Assembly (NCBI GenBank): GCA_018222835.1
Contig: JAAEZN010000032.1
Location: forward strand, 1-33,582
DNA: 33,582 nt
Reading direction: 5' to 3'
Source of the DNA: Algicola sp.
Lineage (GTDB): Bacteria > Bacteroidota > Bacteroidia > Flavobacteriales > Flavobacteriaceae
The position numbers were made by a program, and so were the translations under genes. Positions 23,878 through 33,524 of this stretch are shown piece after piece (position 1 is the first letter of the stretch; every line of letters begins with the position of its first letter). The notes beneath the pieces were generated by a model. It saw only the letters and a program-made list of their open reading frames with translations, ran no database searches and was not told the DNA's origin.

Positions 23878-24456
23878 CTGGTCGGGAAGTTGCTTAAAGC
23901 TTTTTCTGTGATATTTGGTCAGTCCATATTTTTTTATGGCTTCTCGATGTTCTTTGGTGGGATAGCCTTTGTTTTTTTTCCAATTGTACATAGGAAATTC
24001 TTCATGGATTTCGGCCATATACTCATCGCGATATGTTTTTGCCAATACCGAAGCGGCCGCAATACTCATGTATTTTCCATCACCTTTAATAATACACTCG
24101 TGCTCAATGTTTGGGTAGGGCTTAAACCTATTGCCATCTACAATAATAAAAGAAGGCAGTGGCTCTAATTTTGCAATTGCCCTGTGCATGGCCATAAAGG
24201 AGGCATTCAAGATGTTTATCTCGTCAATTTCATCCTGAAAGACGTGGCAAACAGAGAAAGAAATGGCATTTTCTTCCAAAATCGGCTTTAAAGTTGCCCG
24301 TTTGGATTCCGAAAGTTGTTTGGAGTCGTTCAGGATATTATTGGAAAATTTAGGAGGTAAAACTATAGCTGCAGCGGTTACCGGGCCAGCGAGACAGCCC
24401 CTCCCGGCTTCGTCGGTGCCAGCTTCGGTAATAGACCGGTAACACGATTTTAACAT
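23860..24456 (-). CDS. rnhB: Ribonuclease HII
   Basis: RNase HII cuts the RNA strand of RNA-DNA hybrids and removes single ribonucleotides from DNA. The 198-residue protein carries the catalytic acidic set: Asp15 and Glu16 in [14 protein letters not shown], Asp107 in IIVDGNRF, and Asp126 in [31 protein letters not shown] is also conserved. Length is normal. The gene is divergent from the SusC gene. The lipoprotein gene downstream has its own promoter within the rnhB 3' end. Confidence 0.97.
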   Translation of the reverse strand: MLKSCYRSITEAGTDEAGRGCLAGPVTAAAIVLPPKFSNNILNDSKQLSESKRATLKPILEENAISFSVCHVFQDEIDEINILNASFMAMHRAIAKLEPLPSFIIVDGNRFKPYPNIEHECIIKGDGKYMSIAAASVLAKTYRDEYMAEIHEEFPMYNWKKNKGYPTKEHREAIKKYGLTKYHRKSFKQLPDQLTLDI

Positions 24457-24689
24457 AAATTATCAAAATTTAACAATGGGGCTATCAAGAAAAACATTTT
24501 AATTAAAAAAAAGTTAAAAAAATTCCTACAATACCAATAAACAGGGTTTTGTTTTGAGAATAGCATGTTAAAATTATCAAAAAGGCCTGTTATAATCATA
24601 TCTGAGCGGACAGTGCAAAGGTGTTAATTTTTTTGAATATTAACTTTTTATATTGATTTTTGAGCGGACTAATTCAAAAAATGAAATAA
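24457..24689. promoter_or_regulatory. Divergent promoter region of rnhB and the SusC operon
   Basis: This 233-bp AT-rich region has two direct copies of TGAGCGGAC (24603-24611 and 24661-24669, 58 bp apart) and an inverted repeat GTTAAT-N10-ATTAAC (24623-24644). Just before the SusC ATG is ATG-AAA-TAA, a two-codon frame ending at the SusC start (TAAATG). I see no perfect TAnnTTTG box. Confidence 0.4.
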
Positions 24690-27600
24690 ATGAAAGCTAA
24701 GTTAGCATGGATGCTGACGCCTTTATTGGTGTTGTGCATTTCTTTCTCTTATGGACAAGAGAAAACAGTTTCAGGAAACGTGACGGATCAGAATGGTTTG
24801 CCGCTTCCTGGTGTGGCTGTTGTCGTTGTAGGGACGACGAATGGTACGCAGACAGATTTTGATGGTAATTACACGATTACCGTAAACACAGGGCAGGTAT
24901 TGCGCTTTAGTTATATCGGTCAAAAAACAGTTGATAGGACTATCGGCGCTTCTTCTAGTATTAACGTGCAGATGGAGGAAGATGCCCAGGCCTTGGAAGA
25001 AGTTGTTGTGACAGGTTACGGTTCTAGGTCTAGAGAATTGTCTACTTCTGCAATATCAACAATATCTACTGAGAAAATCGAGGCCTTTGTTCCTTCCACG
25101 AGTGTGGATAACATTCTTCAAGGTCAAGCGGCTGGTGTTCAGGTAACAGCGGCTAACGGTAGGCCGGGTCAGACTGCGTTTGTTACTATTAGGGGTGTTG
25201 GTTCGATCAATGCGAACACTACTCCATTGTATGTAGTGGACGGGACTCCGGTAAACTCGGGTTTTATCAACAACTTGAACCCTAACGATATTGAGTCCTT
25301 TTCTATTCTTAAAGATGCGGCTACTGTTTCAAAGTATGGTTCACGTGGAGCGAACGGTGTTGTGTTGATTACGACTAAACAAGGTAGGTCTGGAGATGCT
25401 AGGATTACTTTTAGGTCATCCTACGGTTTTGGTGAAAGAATTTCTGATCCATTCGACTTGATGAATGCTTCTCAAAAATTAGAGATTGAGAGACAGTACG
25501 CTGAGTTGGGTGTGAGTGCAGCCTCATCTTTGCCCGGCGCAACTGCTAGTGATGCTGAAAGAGCTAGGTTGATTGGTTTGGACACTAATTGGGAGGAAGA
25601 ATTATTGAGAAAATCTCAAATTCAATCTAATTCATTGTCTATCTCTGGTGGTGACGAAAAAATGACCTACTATCTTTCTTTAGGTTATGATAAAAACACT
25701 GGTATTATTGATAGAATTGATGGTTTTGAAAGAATTACAGCTCGTATAAATACTACTTATCAGGCAAAAGATTGGTTAAATATTGGTACAAGTCTGTCTT
25801 TGTCTCGTAGTACTACCGATTTGCCAAGGGATAGAAACAATGTTCAGAACCCTTTCCGTGCAATGTACGATTATAACCCATGGGAACCGTTGTTCAGAAG
25901 AGATGCTAACGGAGGTATCCTTTTGGATGATCAAGGAAATCCAGTGTACAACCCTACAAGATCTGGATTCCCTATTGCTAGGGCTTTGGAAACGGAGCCA
26001 GAAGATAATAGAAACTTCTTAATTGTTGGTAGTTTGTTTGCGGATATTAAATTATCGGATAAATTTTCCAACAGATTCTCTGTGGGGGCTACGAACAATA
26101 GGCAAAATAATACAAGTAGATCACTTGCTGGGGGTGTGTTGAACTCTATTGTTGGTGATGCTAATTTTCCTGGTACTCAAAGGGATGAGTTTTTTAACAC
26201 GCTTCAGTATAATGTAAACAACCTGTTCTCGTATAATGACACTTTTGGAGATTATCATAATTTCTCTGCTAGTTTCTTATTGGAGTATAATGAGAATATC
26301 GCAACGGATCTTTTTGCTAGTAGTAGAGGATTTCCTTCTCCAGGTATTCCTTATCAGGATGTTGCCGCTGAAGCTACTGCCGCAGGTTCTGATGAAGCAA
26401 GAAGAATCTTGTTTTCACAAGGTCTTTTCTTGGATTATGATTATGACAGTAAATACATATTGTCAGCGTCTGTAAGAAGAGATGGTTCTTCAAGATTTGG
26501 ACCGGATAATAAATATGGTTATTTCTATAGTGGAAGTGCTGCATGGAACTTGTCTAAAGAAGCATTTTTGGAAGGTACTTTTGTTAATGATCTTAAACTA
26601 AGGGCTTCTTATGGTACTTCTGGTAACCAGAATATTGGAGACTTTAATTATTTGAACTTGTTGCAGTTCAATACATATAACGGTAATACAACTGCCATTC
26701 CTATTGGAGTAGGTAACCCAAATATTCAATGGGAGTCTCAGGCTATTTTGGATATTGGTGTTGAATTTGGATTGTTTAATAATAGAATCAATGGTGTGGT
26801 GGATTACTTTAAAAAGAACTCAAAAGATCTTTTGCTTAACCAACCATTGTCACAAACAATCGGTGATGAGGACAACTCTATCCTAGCGAATATCGGTGAG
26901 ATTGAAAACAGTGGTATCGAGGTTTCCTTGAATGCGGATGTAATAAGAGCTGAAAACTTTGTTTGGAGAGTGGGGGGTAACATTTCCTTCTTAGACAACA
27001 AAGTGGTCAGTTTAGTTAATGGTGATGATATCATTAGTGGTGATTTTGGTTATAACATCTTGAGAGAAGGAGAGGAAATTAACTCTTATTATACGGTAAA
27101 ATATGCAGGTGTTAACCCAGCAAATGGAGAGCCATTGTATTACGATTCAGATGGAAACATTACTAACGAATATAGCGCAAGCTTTAATACAATTTTGGAA
27201 GGTAAATCCCCATATGCCAACATTGAAGGAGGATTCTTTACCTCTGTGCGTTGGGGCGGATTTGGGTTAAGAGCTGATTTTGTTGGGAAAGGTGGTAACT
27301 ACATCTTTAACCTTCAGAGGCGAGAGGGAGTTTCAATTGCAAATATTGACAGCAACCTTAGAACAGAGGCTTTCAATTACTGGAAACAGCCTGGTGATGC
27401 AAATGTATTGCCTAATCCGTTGTACCAGGGTACTGCTGATCAAAATAGCGACAGATGGTTGGAAAAGGGAGATTATATACGTTTGAGAACATTGACTCTT
27501 GATTATAACCTACCAGGAAAATACTTGGATAAAACAGGAATCGATAGAGTAAGATTTTTTGCGACTGGTCAAAACCTATTTACTATTACAGAATACAATG

Positions 27601-27740
27601 GTGACCCAGAAATTGGTATTGGTTCAGCGGAAAGTTCTGACCCGAATGATCCCAATGATTCCTTTGTTCCTGGAGCATTCTCTTTGTTTAGCTACCCACA
27701 GACTAGGTCTTATACCTTCGGAGTAGAAATAGGATTTTAA
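24690..27740 (+). CDS. SusC/RagA-family TonB-linked outer-membrane transporter
   Basis: This 1016-residue protein has a signal peptide (about 1-22), then a carboxypeptidase-regulatory-like domain (about 24-95: VSGNVTDQNGLPLPGVAVVV, GNYTITV). The TonB-box/plug region follows (ALEEVVVTGYG near 101; plug to about 235, including ATVSKYGSRGANGVVLITTK). The 22-strand barrel fills the rest and ends YTFGVEIGF. The N-terminal domain and GYG signature are typical of SusC and RagA. It transports oligosaccharide or peptide substrates captured by the SusD partner in a pedal-bin fashion. It starts an operon with SusD and another lipoprotein, spaced 14 and 20 bp. No sugar enzyme or regulator is adjacent, so the substrate is unknown. 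Confidence 0.96.
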   Translation: MKAKLAWMLTPLLVLCISFSYGQEKTVSGNVTDQNGLPLPGVAVVVVGTTNGTQTDFDGNYTITVNTGQVLRFSYIGQKTVDRTIGASSSINVQMEEDAQALEEVVVTGYGSRSRELSTSAISTISTEKIEAFVPSTSVDNILQGQAAGVQVTAANGRPGQTAFVTIRGVGSINANTTPLYVVDGTPVNSGFINNLNPNDIESFSILKDAATVSKYGSRGANGVVLITTKQGRSGDARITFRSSYGFGERISDPFDLMNASQKLEIERQYAELGVSAASSLPGATASDAERARLIGLDTNWEEELLRKSQIQSNSLSISGGDEKMTYYLSLGYDKNTGIIDRIDGFERITARINTTYQAKDWLNIGTSLSLSRSTTDLPRDRNNVQNPFRAMYDYNPWEPLFRRDANGGILLDDQGNPVYNPTRSGFPIARALETEPEDNRNFLIVGSLFADIKLSDKFSNRFSVGATNNRQNNTSRSLAGGVLNSIVGDANFPGTQRDEFFNTLQYNVNNLFSYNDTFGDYHNFSASFLLEYNENIATDLFASSRGFPSPGIPYQDVAAEATAAGSDEARRILFSQGLFLDYDYDSKYILSASVRRDGSSRFGPDNKYGYFYSGSAAWNLSKEAFLEGTFVNDLKLRASYGTSGNQNIGDFNYLNLLQFNTYNGNTTAIPIGVGNPNIQWESQAILDIGVEFGLFNNRINGVVDYFKKNSKDLLLNQPLSQTIGDEDNSILANIGEIENSGIEVSLNADVIRAENFVWRVGGNISFLDNKVVSLVNGDDIISGDFGYNILREGEEINSYYTVKYAGVNPANGEPLYYDSDGNITNEYSASFNTILEGKSPYANIEGGFFTSVRWGGFGLRADFVGKGGNYIFNLQRREGVSIANIDSNLRTEAFNYWKQPGDANVLPNPLYQGTADQNSDRWLEKGDYIRLRTLTLDYNLPGKYLDKTGIDRVRFFATGQNLFTITEYNGDPEIGIGSAESSDPNDPNDSFVPGAFSLFSYPQTRSYTFGVEIGF

Positions 27741-27754
27741 TAAAAAAAATTGAG

Positions 27755-29218
27755 ATGAAAAATAAGTTATATACATATTGTTTAGCGTCCTTGTTCGCCA
27801 CTTCGTTGTTGGTGTCTTGTGATGACGAGCTAAATGACCTTCAGCCATTTACTGAGGGTAACCCAGAAACATTTTTTAATAGCGTGTCTAGTTTCCAAAA
27901 CGGTGTAGATGGAATCTACAGCCAATTCTGGAACTATTATTATTCAACTGGTTCAGGATTGCAAGGTTTGCCAGATATTCTTGCGGACAACGTGATATTG
28001 GCCCAAACTGGGCGTAGGTCCAATGAGGTTTACTATGATTACCGATATAATCCAAATACAGGTGGAGCAATACCGTTATATTGGAGTGAAGCTTATGAGG
28101 CGGTAAATGCGGCAAACTTGGTAATTGGACAGATTGATAACCTGGCTGATGGTCCTGAGAAGAACAATATTTTAGGTCAAGCATTAGCTGCTCGTGCCAT
28201 AGCGCATTTTGATCTAGCAAGAATCTATGCAATGATACCAACACAAAGTGCAGATGCGGCAAATTCACCTGGTATTGTTTATCTAAAAGTCGAAGATGGT
28301 GATACTGGGGATCCTTTTGCGCAACCCGCAAGGGAGACGGTAGCTAGTAACTATACCGAAATAATAGGTGACTTGGAGCAAGCTGTCGGATTGATCGGAA
28401 CTTCTAATGGTGAAGGAAGATTGAACAGGGGTGCAGTATATGCTATGCTGTCTAGAGTGTACCTGTATAACGGAGATTACCAATTGGCAATCAATGCTGC
28501 TAACCAAGTTACTCTCGATATCGTAGATGCAAATACACCAGGTGCATTGTTGGATGTTTATGAGGATACTTCCAATGAAGGGGTTATTATAGAATGGTCT
28601 GTAAACACTTCTTCGGAATCCAATTTTAACAATGTTGGTGTGTTGTACAGTCAGACAACAGAATCTAATACAATATCTGAATACGTTGTAGATTATGAAT
28701 TTTTTAATAGTCTTGATATCAATGACTTGAGAAGAGAGGTTATTCAGTATGATGCTACTAACCAAGATAACGATTACAATGCAGTAAGAAAGTTCTTAGG
28801 AGAGCCTGGGCAGGTTAACGGCCGGGTAGATATTAAAGTTCTTAGGGCTGCAGAAGTGTTATTGAACAAAGCTGAGGCTCAATTTGAGCTAAGCCAGCCA
28901 GCAAATGCTTTGGCAACTTTGAATACACTAAGGGATGCGCGATATACTTCCTACACAGGAGGGGAAAGTGGTCAAGCGCTTGAAGATGCAATTCAATGGG
29001 AAAGAAGGGTTGAGTTAAGTTTTGAAGGGCACAGGTTCTTTGATATCAAGCGTAGAGGTGAAGCTGTTCAGCGTTCTAATAATGGTGATATTCAAGATGG
29101 TAGCGGTGCGCCACCAGAATTCTTGACATTGCCAGCAGGAGACTATAGATTTCAATTGCCGATACCTATCGACGAAATCAATGCCAACCCGAACATGGCA
29201 CAAAATTCAGGTTACTAG
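27755..29218 (+). CDS. SusD/RagB-family substrate-binding lipoprotein
   Basis: This 487-residue protein has a type II signal peptide ending LLVSC (Cys22), followed by DDELND, an acidic signal for export to the surface. The N-terminal region (LQPFTEGNPETFFNSVSSFQ), the TPR-like helices (ALAARAIAHFDLARIYAMIP; GAVYAMLSRVYLYNGDYQLA; LRAAEVLLNKAEAQFELSQP) and the C-terminal block (WERRVELSFEGHRFFDIKRR, then LPIPIDEINANPNM) are hallmarks of SusD and RagB. It caps the SusC barrel and binds substrate. It lies 14 bp after SusC. The substrate cannot be told from sequence. Confidence 0.96.
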   Translation: MKNKLYTYCLASLFATSLLVSCDDELNDLQPFTEGNPETFFNSVSSFQNGVDGIYSQFWNYYYSTGSGLQGLPDILADNVILAQTGRRSNEVYYDYRYNPNTGGAIPLYWSEAYEAVNAANLVIGQIDNLADGPEKNNILGQALAARAIAHFDLARIYAMIPTQSADAANSPGIVYLKVEDGDTGDPFAQPARETVASNYTEIIGDLEQAVGLIGTSNGEGRLNRGAVYAMLSRVYLYNGDYQLAINAANQVTLDIVDANTPGALLDVYEDTSNEGVIIEWSVNTSSESNFNNVGVLYSQTTESNTISEYVVDYEFFNSLDINDLRREVIQYDATNQDNDYNAVRKFLGEPGQVNGRVDIKVLRAAEVLLNKAEAQFELSQPANALATLNTLRDARYTSYTGGESGQALEDAIQWERRVELSFEGHRFFDIKRRGEAVQRSNNGDIQDGSGAPPEFLTLPAGDYRFQLPIPIDEINANPNMAQNSGY

Positions 29219-29238
29219 AAAAATAAAAAATATTAAAA

Positions 29239-30078
29239 ATGAAAAAATCATTAAACAAAATATCTCTAATATTTTGCGTAGCAGCTCTTTTCTTTTCTTG
29301 TGAAAAGAGAGAGATTCCGATATTTGATATTGAAAATGGTGTTCCTATTGCAGGATTTAACGGTGCTTTTGAACAGACTAAAATCACCTTCAATCCTTCT
29401 GAGGATACGGAAAACACAATTACAATTGGAGTATCTACATTGACGAATACAGATAGGTCTGTTAACTTATCGATAGACATGGAAAAAACTACTTTGAGTG
29501 AGGAGTTTTATTCTATAAGCACACTTTCACCTGTTATACCGGCAGGTTCTTTTACCACGGATATCACTATTACCACAATCGCTTCATCAGAAGACTTACC
29601 TGGAGCGTCTGATGAGATTGTCCTTGTGTTGAATTCTGTGGAAGATGCGGAATTTGGTGATAATAGTGTAACGGAGTTATCTATTCTACTTGATGTGAAA
29701 TGTCCTTCAGTGGATATTGCTGCATTGGTAGGGACTTATGATGTTGTTGGGTCAACTTTCGCTGGATTTTTCGGGGAAACTGATTTTACAAGAGAAGTAG
29801 TTGCTGGGCCAGATGAAAACCAGATTACAATTATTGGTGGAACCTACATTACGGAGGGTGCTGACGACTTGATTTTGACAATAAACCCTGAAACTGGAAG
29901 CATCATCGCTGTAAATGAAGATGGGATTAATGCCCAAGTATCTTATGGTCCAAATTTTTATTCGTTTCTACCTGGGGGCAGGGTTTTAACCTGTGTTGGT
30001 ATAATTGAAGTAAATCTTGATTTTAGTGCTAGTATTTCTGGAAATCCACATGATTTTGATTTAGTGAAGCAGCCTTGA
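29239..30078 (+). CDS. SusCD-associated surface lipoprotein, unknown function
   Basis: This 279-residue protein has a type II signal peptide ending FFSC (Cys21). The N-terminal part (about 35-160) is a beta-sandwich of Calx-beta/DUF4843-like style: FNPSEDTENTITIGVSTLTN, VIPAGSFTTDITITTIA, EIVLVLNSVEDAEFGDNS. The C-terminal part (about 165-279: DIAALVGTYDVVGSTF, IIGGTYITEGADDLILTINP) resembles a small lipocalin-like or DUF-type beta domain. It lies 20 bp after the SusD gene in the SusE/F position. Such third proteins often bind the substrate at the cell surface. The role is inferred from position. Confidence 0.8.
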   Translation: MKKSLNKISLIFCVAALFFSCEKREIPIFDIENGVPIAGFNGAFEQTKITFNPSEDTENTITIGVSTLTNTDRSVNLSIDMEKTTLSEEFYSISTLSPVIPAGSFTTDITITTIASSEDLPGASDEIVLVLNSVEDAEFGDNSVTELSILLDVKCPSVDIAALVGTYDVVGSTFAGFFGETDFTREVVAGPDENQITIIGGTYITEGADDLILTINPETGSIIAVNEDGINAQVSYGPNFYSFLPGGRVLTCVGIIEVNLDFSASISGNPHDFDLVKQP

Positions 30079-30200
30079 TGGTTTAACAAGTATTAGGGCT
30101 GAATGCGCCAGAAGCCACTTGGTGGTTTTGGATTTTTGAGTTTAAGTTGATTAGGCTTAAAATATAAAAGCTAAAGTCAGAATTCTTATAAAAGCGTTGA

Positions 30201-30233
30201 AAAAAAGGGCTCCCCAACTGGGAGCCCTTTTTT
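30201..30233. terminator. Bidirectional terminator between the SusCD operon and the next gene
   Basis: GGGCTCCC (30207-30214) and GGGAGCCC (30220-30227) form an 8-bp GC stem flanked by six A on the left and six T on the right. It can stop both convergent transcripts. Confidence 0.9.
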
Positions 30234-30253
30234 ATTTATTATATGCTATTTGT

Positions 30254-30940
30254 TTATTTAGCGCTGGTAGTCTCGTTGATATATTGCATCACTTTAATCG
30301 CATCTTTTTCCTTGTTTAACTTTAATTTATTAGCCTTTACAAATTCTTTGATTTTGTCTTTGCCTAATAGGTCATAAAAAGAACCTTTTCTTAAATAAAA
30401 TCTTTCGGCAGGATTATCACCTTTTTGAATGTAATAAGAGCTAATGTCTATGAATCGGGGAGGGGTGCTTTTGTCATAGTTGGTGGAGGCGGTTCTTCCG
30501 CGGCGCAGTTTTTTTTCAGGTTTATAAAGTAGTTTAACCTCACCTTCATTTAAAGGAATAAAATATCCAATCCTTGTGGTTTTGTCATTGGAGTTGTCCA
30601 AGTATGGGTATAATTTATATAGTCTGTTACTAATTCTCGCAGATATGTAATTCCTTTTTAATACTGCGGTGTATTCTTTTTCCCCTTTTTGAAGTTCAAT
30701 TTCGCTGTTAACGGCGTTATATCTTAAGTTGCCTGCTGTTTTAGGTTCTCCGTTCATTAAAATTTGTCCATACTTGAACTTTTCATCAAAATAAGGAGAC
30801 CCTTCTGCTTCAATGTTGGTAGGTTCGATTTGTTTTGTTTGGAACGAAACAACATTCCCGTGGTCGGGGTTTGTAAAACTAATTTGCGCTACCCCGGCAG
30901 TTACAGTCAGGAAAGTCAGAATATTTAGCTTATAATTCAT
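30254..30940 (-). CDS. Secreted protein of unknown function
   Basis: This 228-residue protein has a signal peptide (about 1-18, TAGVAQ). The mature part is mixed: an N-terminal strand region with GSPYFDEKFKYGQILMNG and NLRYNAVNSEIELQKGEK, and a basic C-terminal half (KLLYKPEKKLRRGRTAST; YYIQKGDNPAERFYLRKGSF; IKEFVKANKLKLNKEKDAIK). I have the impression of a family of unannotated Flavobacteriaceae proteins with this ending, but I cannot name one. It is a single gene, convergent with the SusCD operon. The upstream 232 bp hold divergent promoters. Confidence 0.78.
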   Translation of the reverse strand: MNYKLNILTFLTVTAGVAQISFTNPDHGNVVSFQTKQIEPTNIEAEGSPYFDEKFKYGQILMNGEPKTAGNLRYNAVNSEIELQKGEKEYTAVLKRNYISARISNRLYKLYPYLDNSNDKTTRIGYFIPLNEGEVKLLYKPEKKLRRGRTASTNYDKSTPPRFIDISSYYIQKGDNPAERFYLRKGSFYDLLGKDKIKEFVKANKLKLNKEKDAIKVMQYINETTSAK

Positions 30941-31172
30941 TTGTAATTTTAAAAATTTTAATTGGTTTATATTTATTCAAAAGATTTTACTGTTGTATGC
31001 AATAAGCAACATTTAATTGGACTTCATTGGATTTGTCATCTTAATATTATCATAAATTCAAAGAATTGATTTTCTTCGGTAAACAATTCATTTTTAAGGG
31101 TTTTTTTGTGCTTAAACTTTTCACATTTCTTTATAAACAAAACTTTTACCTTTGCCCAAGCAATACTGTGGA
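30941..31172. promoter_or_regulatory. Divergent intergenic region upstream of the porin
   Basis: This AT-rich region serves both flanking genes. On the plus side TACCTTTG (31147-31154) matches the -7 consensus 18 bp before the porin ATG. No clear box is seen for the minus gene. Confidence 0.5.
31147..31154 (+). promoter_or_regulatory. -7 promoter element of the porin gene
   Basis: TACCTTTG matches TAnnTTTG 18 bp before the chosen ATG. No -33 TTG is found at the usual distance. Confidence 0.5.
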
Positions 31173-33221
31173 ATGAGAATTTTATTTGTTACCCTATTTA
31201 TCTTACTAGGACAAACCATAATGGCGCAACAAGACTCGCTGCCGCCAACAAAGAAGGTGGATTCTTTGGATACAGAGGCCAGACCCTCCCCTTTTTTTAA
31301 GAGCAAGGATTCAGTAGGAAAGGATACAACAGTTAAAAAGCTGAAAGGAAAATCAAACAGACTCTCAAAACCGGCCGATAAGGATTCGATTAGTATTATC
31401 GATTATAAAATCATATCCTATAAAAGGGATACAACGGTGGTGGATACTGCGCTTACCATTAAAAAGGATTACATATATAATTATTTGCGAAGGGATGATT
31501 TTGAGTTAATGCCTTTTGCCAATATGGGCCAACCATATAATAAACTGGGTAGAAGCTTCTCGGTCACACCATATTATCCACGAATAGGAGCAACGGCCAA
31601 GCACCCTGGTTATTTCGAGAAAGAAGATGTTGATTATTACAGTGTGCCCACTCCCATGACGGAGCTTATGTTTAAGACCACAATGGAGCAAGGGCAGTAT
31701 CTGGATGCATTGCTGACCTTCAATGTCTCCAAAAGATTTAATGCCTCAGTTGCATATAATGGGTTTCGTTCTTTGGGTAAATATAGGTACGAAGAAGCTC
31801 AAGATGGAAAATTCAGGGTCACGTTCAATTACCTAACAGAAAATGAAAGGTACGGAATTCGTGGGCACATAGCGGCCCAGGACATGGAGAGCGAAGAAAG
31901 TGGTGGATTGTTGGATAGAAATCAGTTTGAAGGAGATCTGCCCGATTTTCAGGATAGGGCAAAAATCGACCTCTTGTACACAAATGCCAATAACCGCATT
32001 TTGGGAAAACGATATTTCTTGGATCAGCATTTTAAGTTGGTCAAGAGTAAAAAGGATTCAATAGGCAAAGAGCCGACGACTTTGTCTTTGGGGCATGAGT
32101 TTAGTTACGAAACGAAAATTTACGATTTTGAACAATCAGCACAGAACAATGCATTTGGAGAAGATCCATTTTTAATCCCGATAGAGGATAGGGCGCGACT
32201 CAAAACCATGTACAATAAAGGAAGTGTGGAATTTTCCAACAGAACATTAGGTCGGGTTTCCGGAAATGTAGCTCTGTTCAATTATAATTACTTCTTTAAT
32301 AGTCTTTTGATAACTGAGGATAATGTCATTCAAAATAAATTGGACGGGAATGAAATTTCGGTAGGAGGAGCCTATGTCAATACAATAGGCCCATTGCATT
32401 TACAGGGAGATTTAAATTATACGGTGTCAGGAGATCTAACGGGAAACAATCTTGATGCTATGGCGGTATATAGCCTAAATAAAAACAATAAGGTGACTGG
32501 AGCTATACATATTTCTTCTCGAATGCCGGACTTTAATTATCTGCTTTACCAAAGCGATTACCGAAATTTCAACTGGCAAAACAACAATACCTTCGAAAAG
32601 GTGAAGACCCAAAGTATCAAATTTGGTCTGGACTCCAGAATATTTGGTAAAGTTGAAGCGGAGTACAGTGCGGTGGACAACTATAGTTATTTTGCTTCTG
32701 CGGCCACCGAAGAAGCCATAGGGCTGGGTCAAGAAACAGCTTTTGTTAGGCCCTTTCAAGAGTCCAGCACAATAAATCACCTTAAGGTCAAATATGAGAA
32801 AGAAGTAAAGTGGGGAAAGTGGGCCTTGATGAACACCGTCATGTATCAAGATGTTGTGCAGGATAATCAGGTGGTCAATGTGCCAGATCTAGTAACACGG
32901 AACACCTTGTACTTTTCAAGCGATGTTTTCAAAAAAGCTATGTATATACAGACGGGGGTGACCTTTAAATATTTTACATCATACAATATGAATGCGTACC
33001 ATCCATTGTTGGGGGAATTCTATATTCAAAACAATGAAGAATTTGGAGGATACCCTCTAATGGATGTTTTTATCAATGCAAGAGTGAAGCAAACACGGAT
33101 ATATTTAAAAGCCGAACACCTAAATTCTATCTTTTCGGAACCAAATTACTACTCAGCTCCAAATTATCCCTACCGCGATTTTGTAATCAGATTTGGGTTG
33201 GTCTGGAATTTCTTCTCATAA
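31173..33221 (+). CDS. Putative porin (large outer-membrane beta-barrel)
   Basis: I use the ATG at 31173 (682 residues); a TTG at 31152 belongs to the promoter box TACCTTTG. The protein has a signal peptide (about 1-18, ILLGQTIMAQ), then a low-complexity Ser/Lys/Asp-rich segment (about 20-85, SLPPTKKVDSLDTEARPSPF) likely to be periplasmic. Many amphipathic beta strands follow, ending YRDFVIRFGLVWNFFS with a C-terminal aromatic residue as needed for barrel insertion. It fits the 'putative porin' family of Bacteroidota. It stands alone, right before the rrn operon. Cargo is unknown. Confidence 0.85.
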   Translation: MRILFVTLFILLGQTIMAQQDSLPPTKKVDSLDTEARPSPFFKSKDSVGKDTTVKKLKGKSNRLSKPADKDSISIIDYKIISYKRDTTVVDTALTIKKDYIYNYLRRDDFELMPFANMGQPYNKLGRSFSVTPYYPRIGATAKHPGYFEKEDVDYYSVPTPMTELMFKTTMEQGQYLDALLTFNVSKRFNASVAYNGFRSLGKYRYEEAQDGKFRVTFNYLTENERYGIRGHIAAQDMESEESGGLLDRNQFEGDLPDFQDRAKIDLLYTNANNRILGKRYFLDQHFKLVKSKKDSIGKEPTTLSLGHEFSYETKIYDFEQSAQNNAFGEDPFLIPIEDRARLKTMYNKGSVEFSNRTLGRVSGNVALFNYNYFFNSLLITEDNVIQNKLDGNEISVGGAYVNTIGPLHLQGDLNYTVSGDLTGNNLDAMAVYSLNKNNKVTGAIHISSRMPDFNYLLYQSDYRNFNWQNNNTFEKVKTQSIKFGLDSRIFGKVEAEYSAVDNYSYFASAATEEAIGLGQETAFVRPFQESSTINHLKVKYEKEVKWGKWALMNTVMYQDVVQDNQVVNVPDLVTRNTLYFSSDVFKKAMYIQTGVTFKYFTSYNMNAYHPLLGEFYIQNNEEFGGYPLMDVFINARVKQTRIYLKAEHLNSIFSEPNYYSAPNYPYRDFVIRFGLVWNFFS

Positions 33222-33524
33222 AATATAATAAGGTCGAAATTAGGAAATGCTGAAAAACAAGCACTTATAAATTAATTGATTTTTTTTCGAAAAAATATTG
33301 AAAAACATTTTGTGGTAAGAAAATAACGTGCGTATATTTGCACCCGCTTAGCTGATAAGGCAGGGCGATAACGAGAGAGGAAAAGTAGTAAAGCTAAGTT
33401 CTTTTCAAGTTGAAAAAACAAGAAGTTCATATACATATTGTAACGACAGCGTAAGAATTAATAACAAACCATTTTGATGCAGGGACTCGTGGTTTCCGGG
33501 TGTCGGACAGACATTCAAGGAAAT
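33222..33524. other. rRNA operon upstream region and leader
   Basis: This 303-bp stretch has no gene. It holds the rrn promoter (33308-33340) and a leader of about 180 bases before 16S. AGTTCTTTTCAA near 33399 loosely resembles a boxA antitermination site, which is a guess. Confidence 0.6.
33308..33340 (+). promoter_or_regulatory. rrn operon promoter
   Basis: TTTTG (33308-33312), a 20-bp spacer, and TATATTTG (33333-33340) give the best match to the Bacteroidota -33/-7 consensus in the window. Transcription should start near 33346. Confidence 0.85.

Noticed and set aside
28283-28765. A 160-codon minus-strand frame inside the SusD gene
   Set aside because: It is antisense to a strongly conserved family; composition is not protein-like.
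31152-31172. TTG start for the porin at 31152
   Set aside because: It overlaps the TACCTTTG promoter box; the signal peptide begins at the ATG at 31173.
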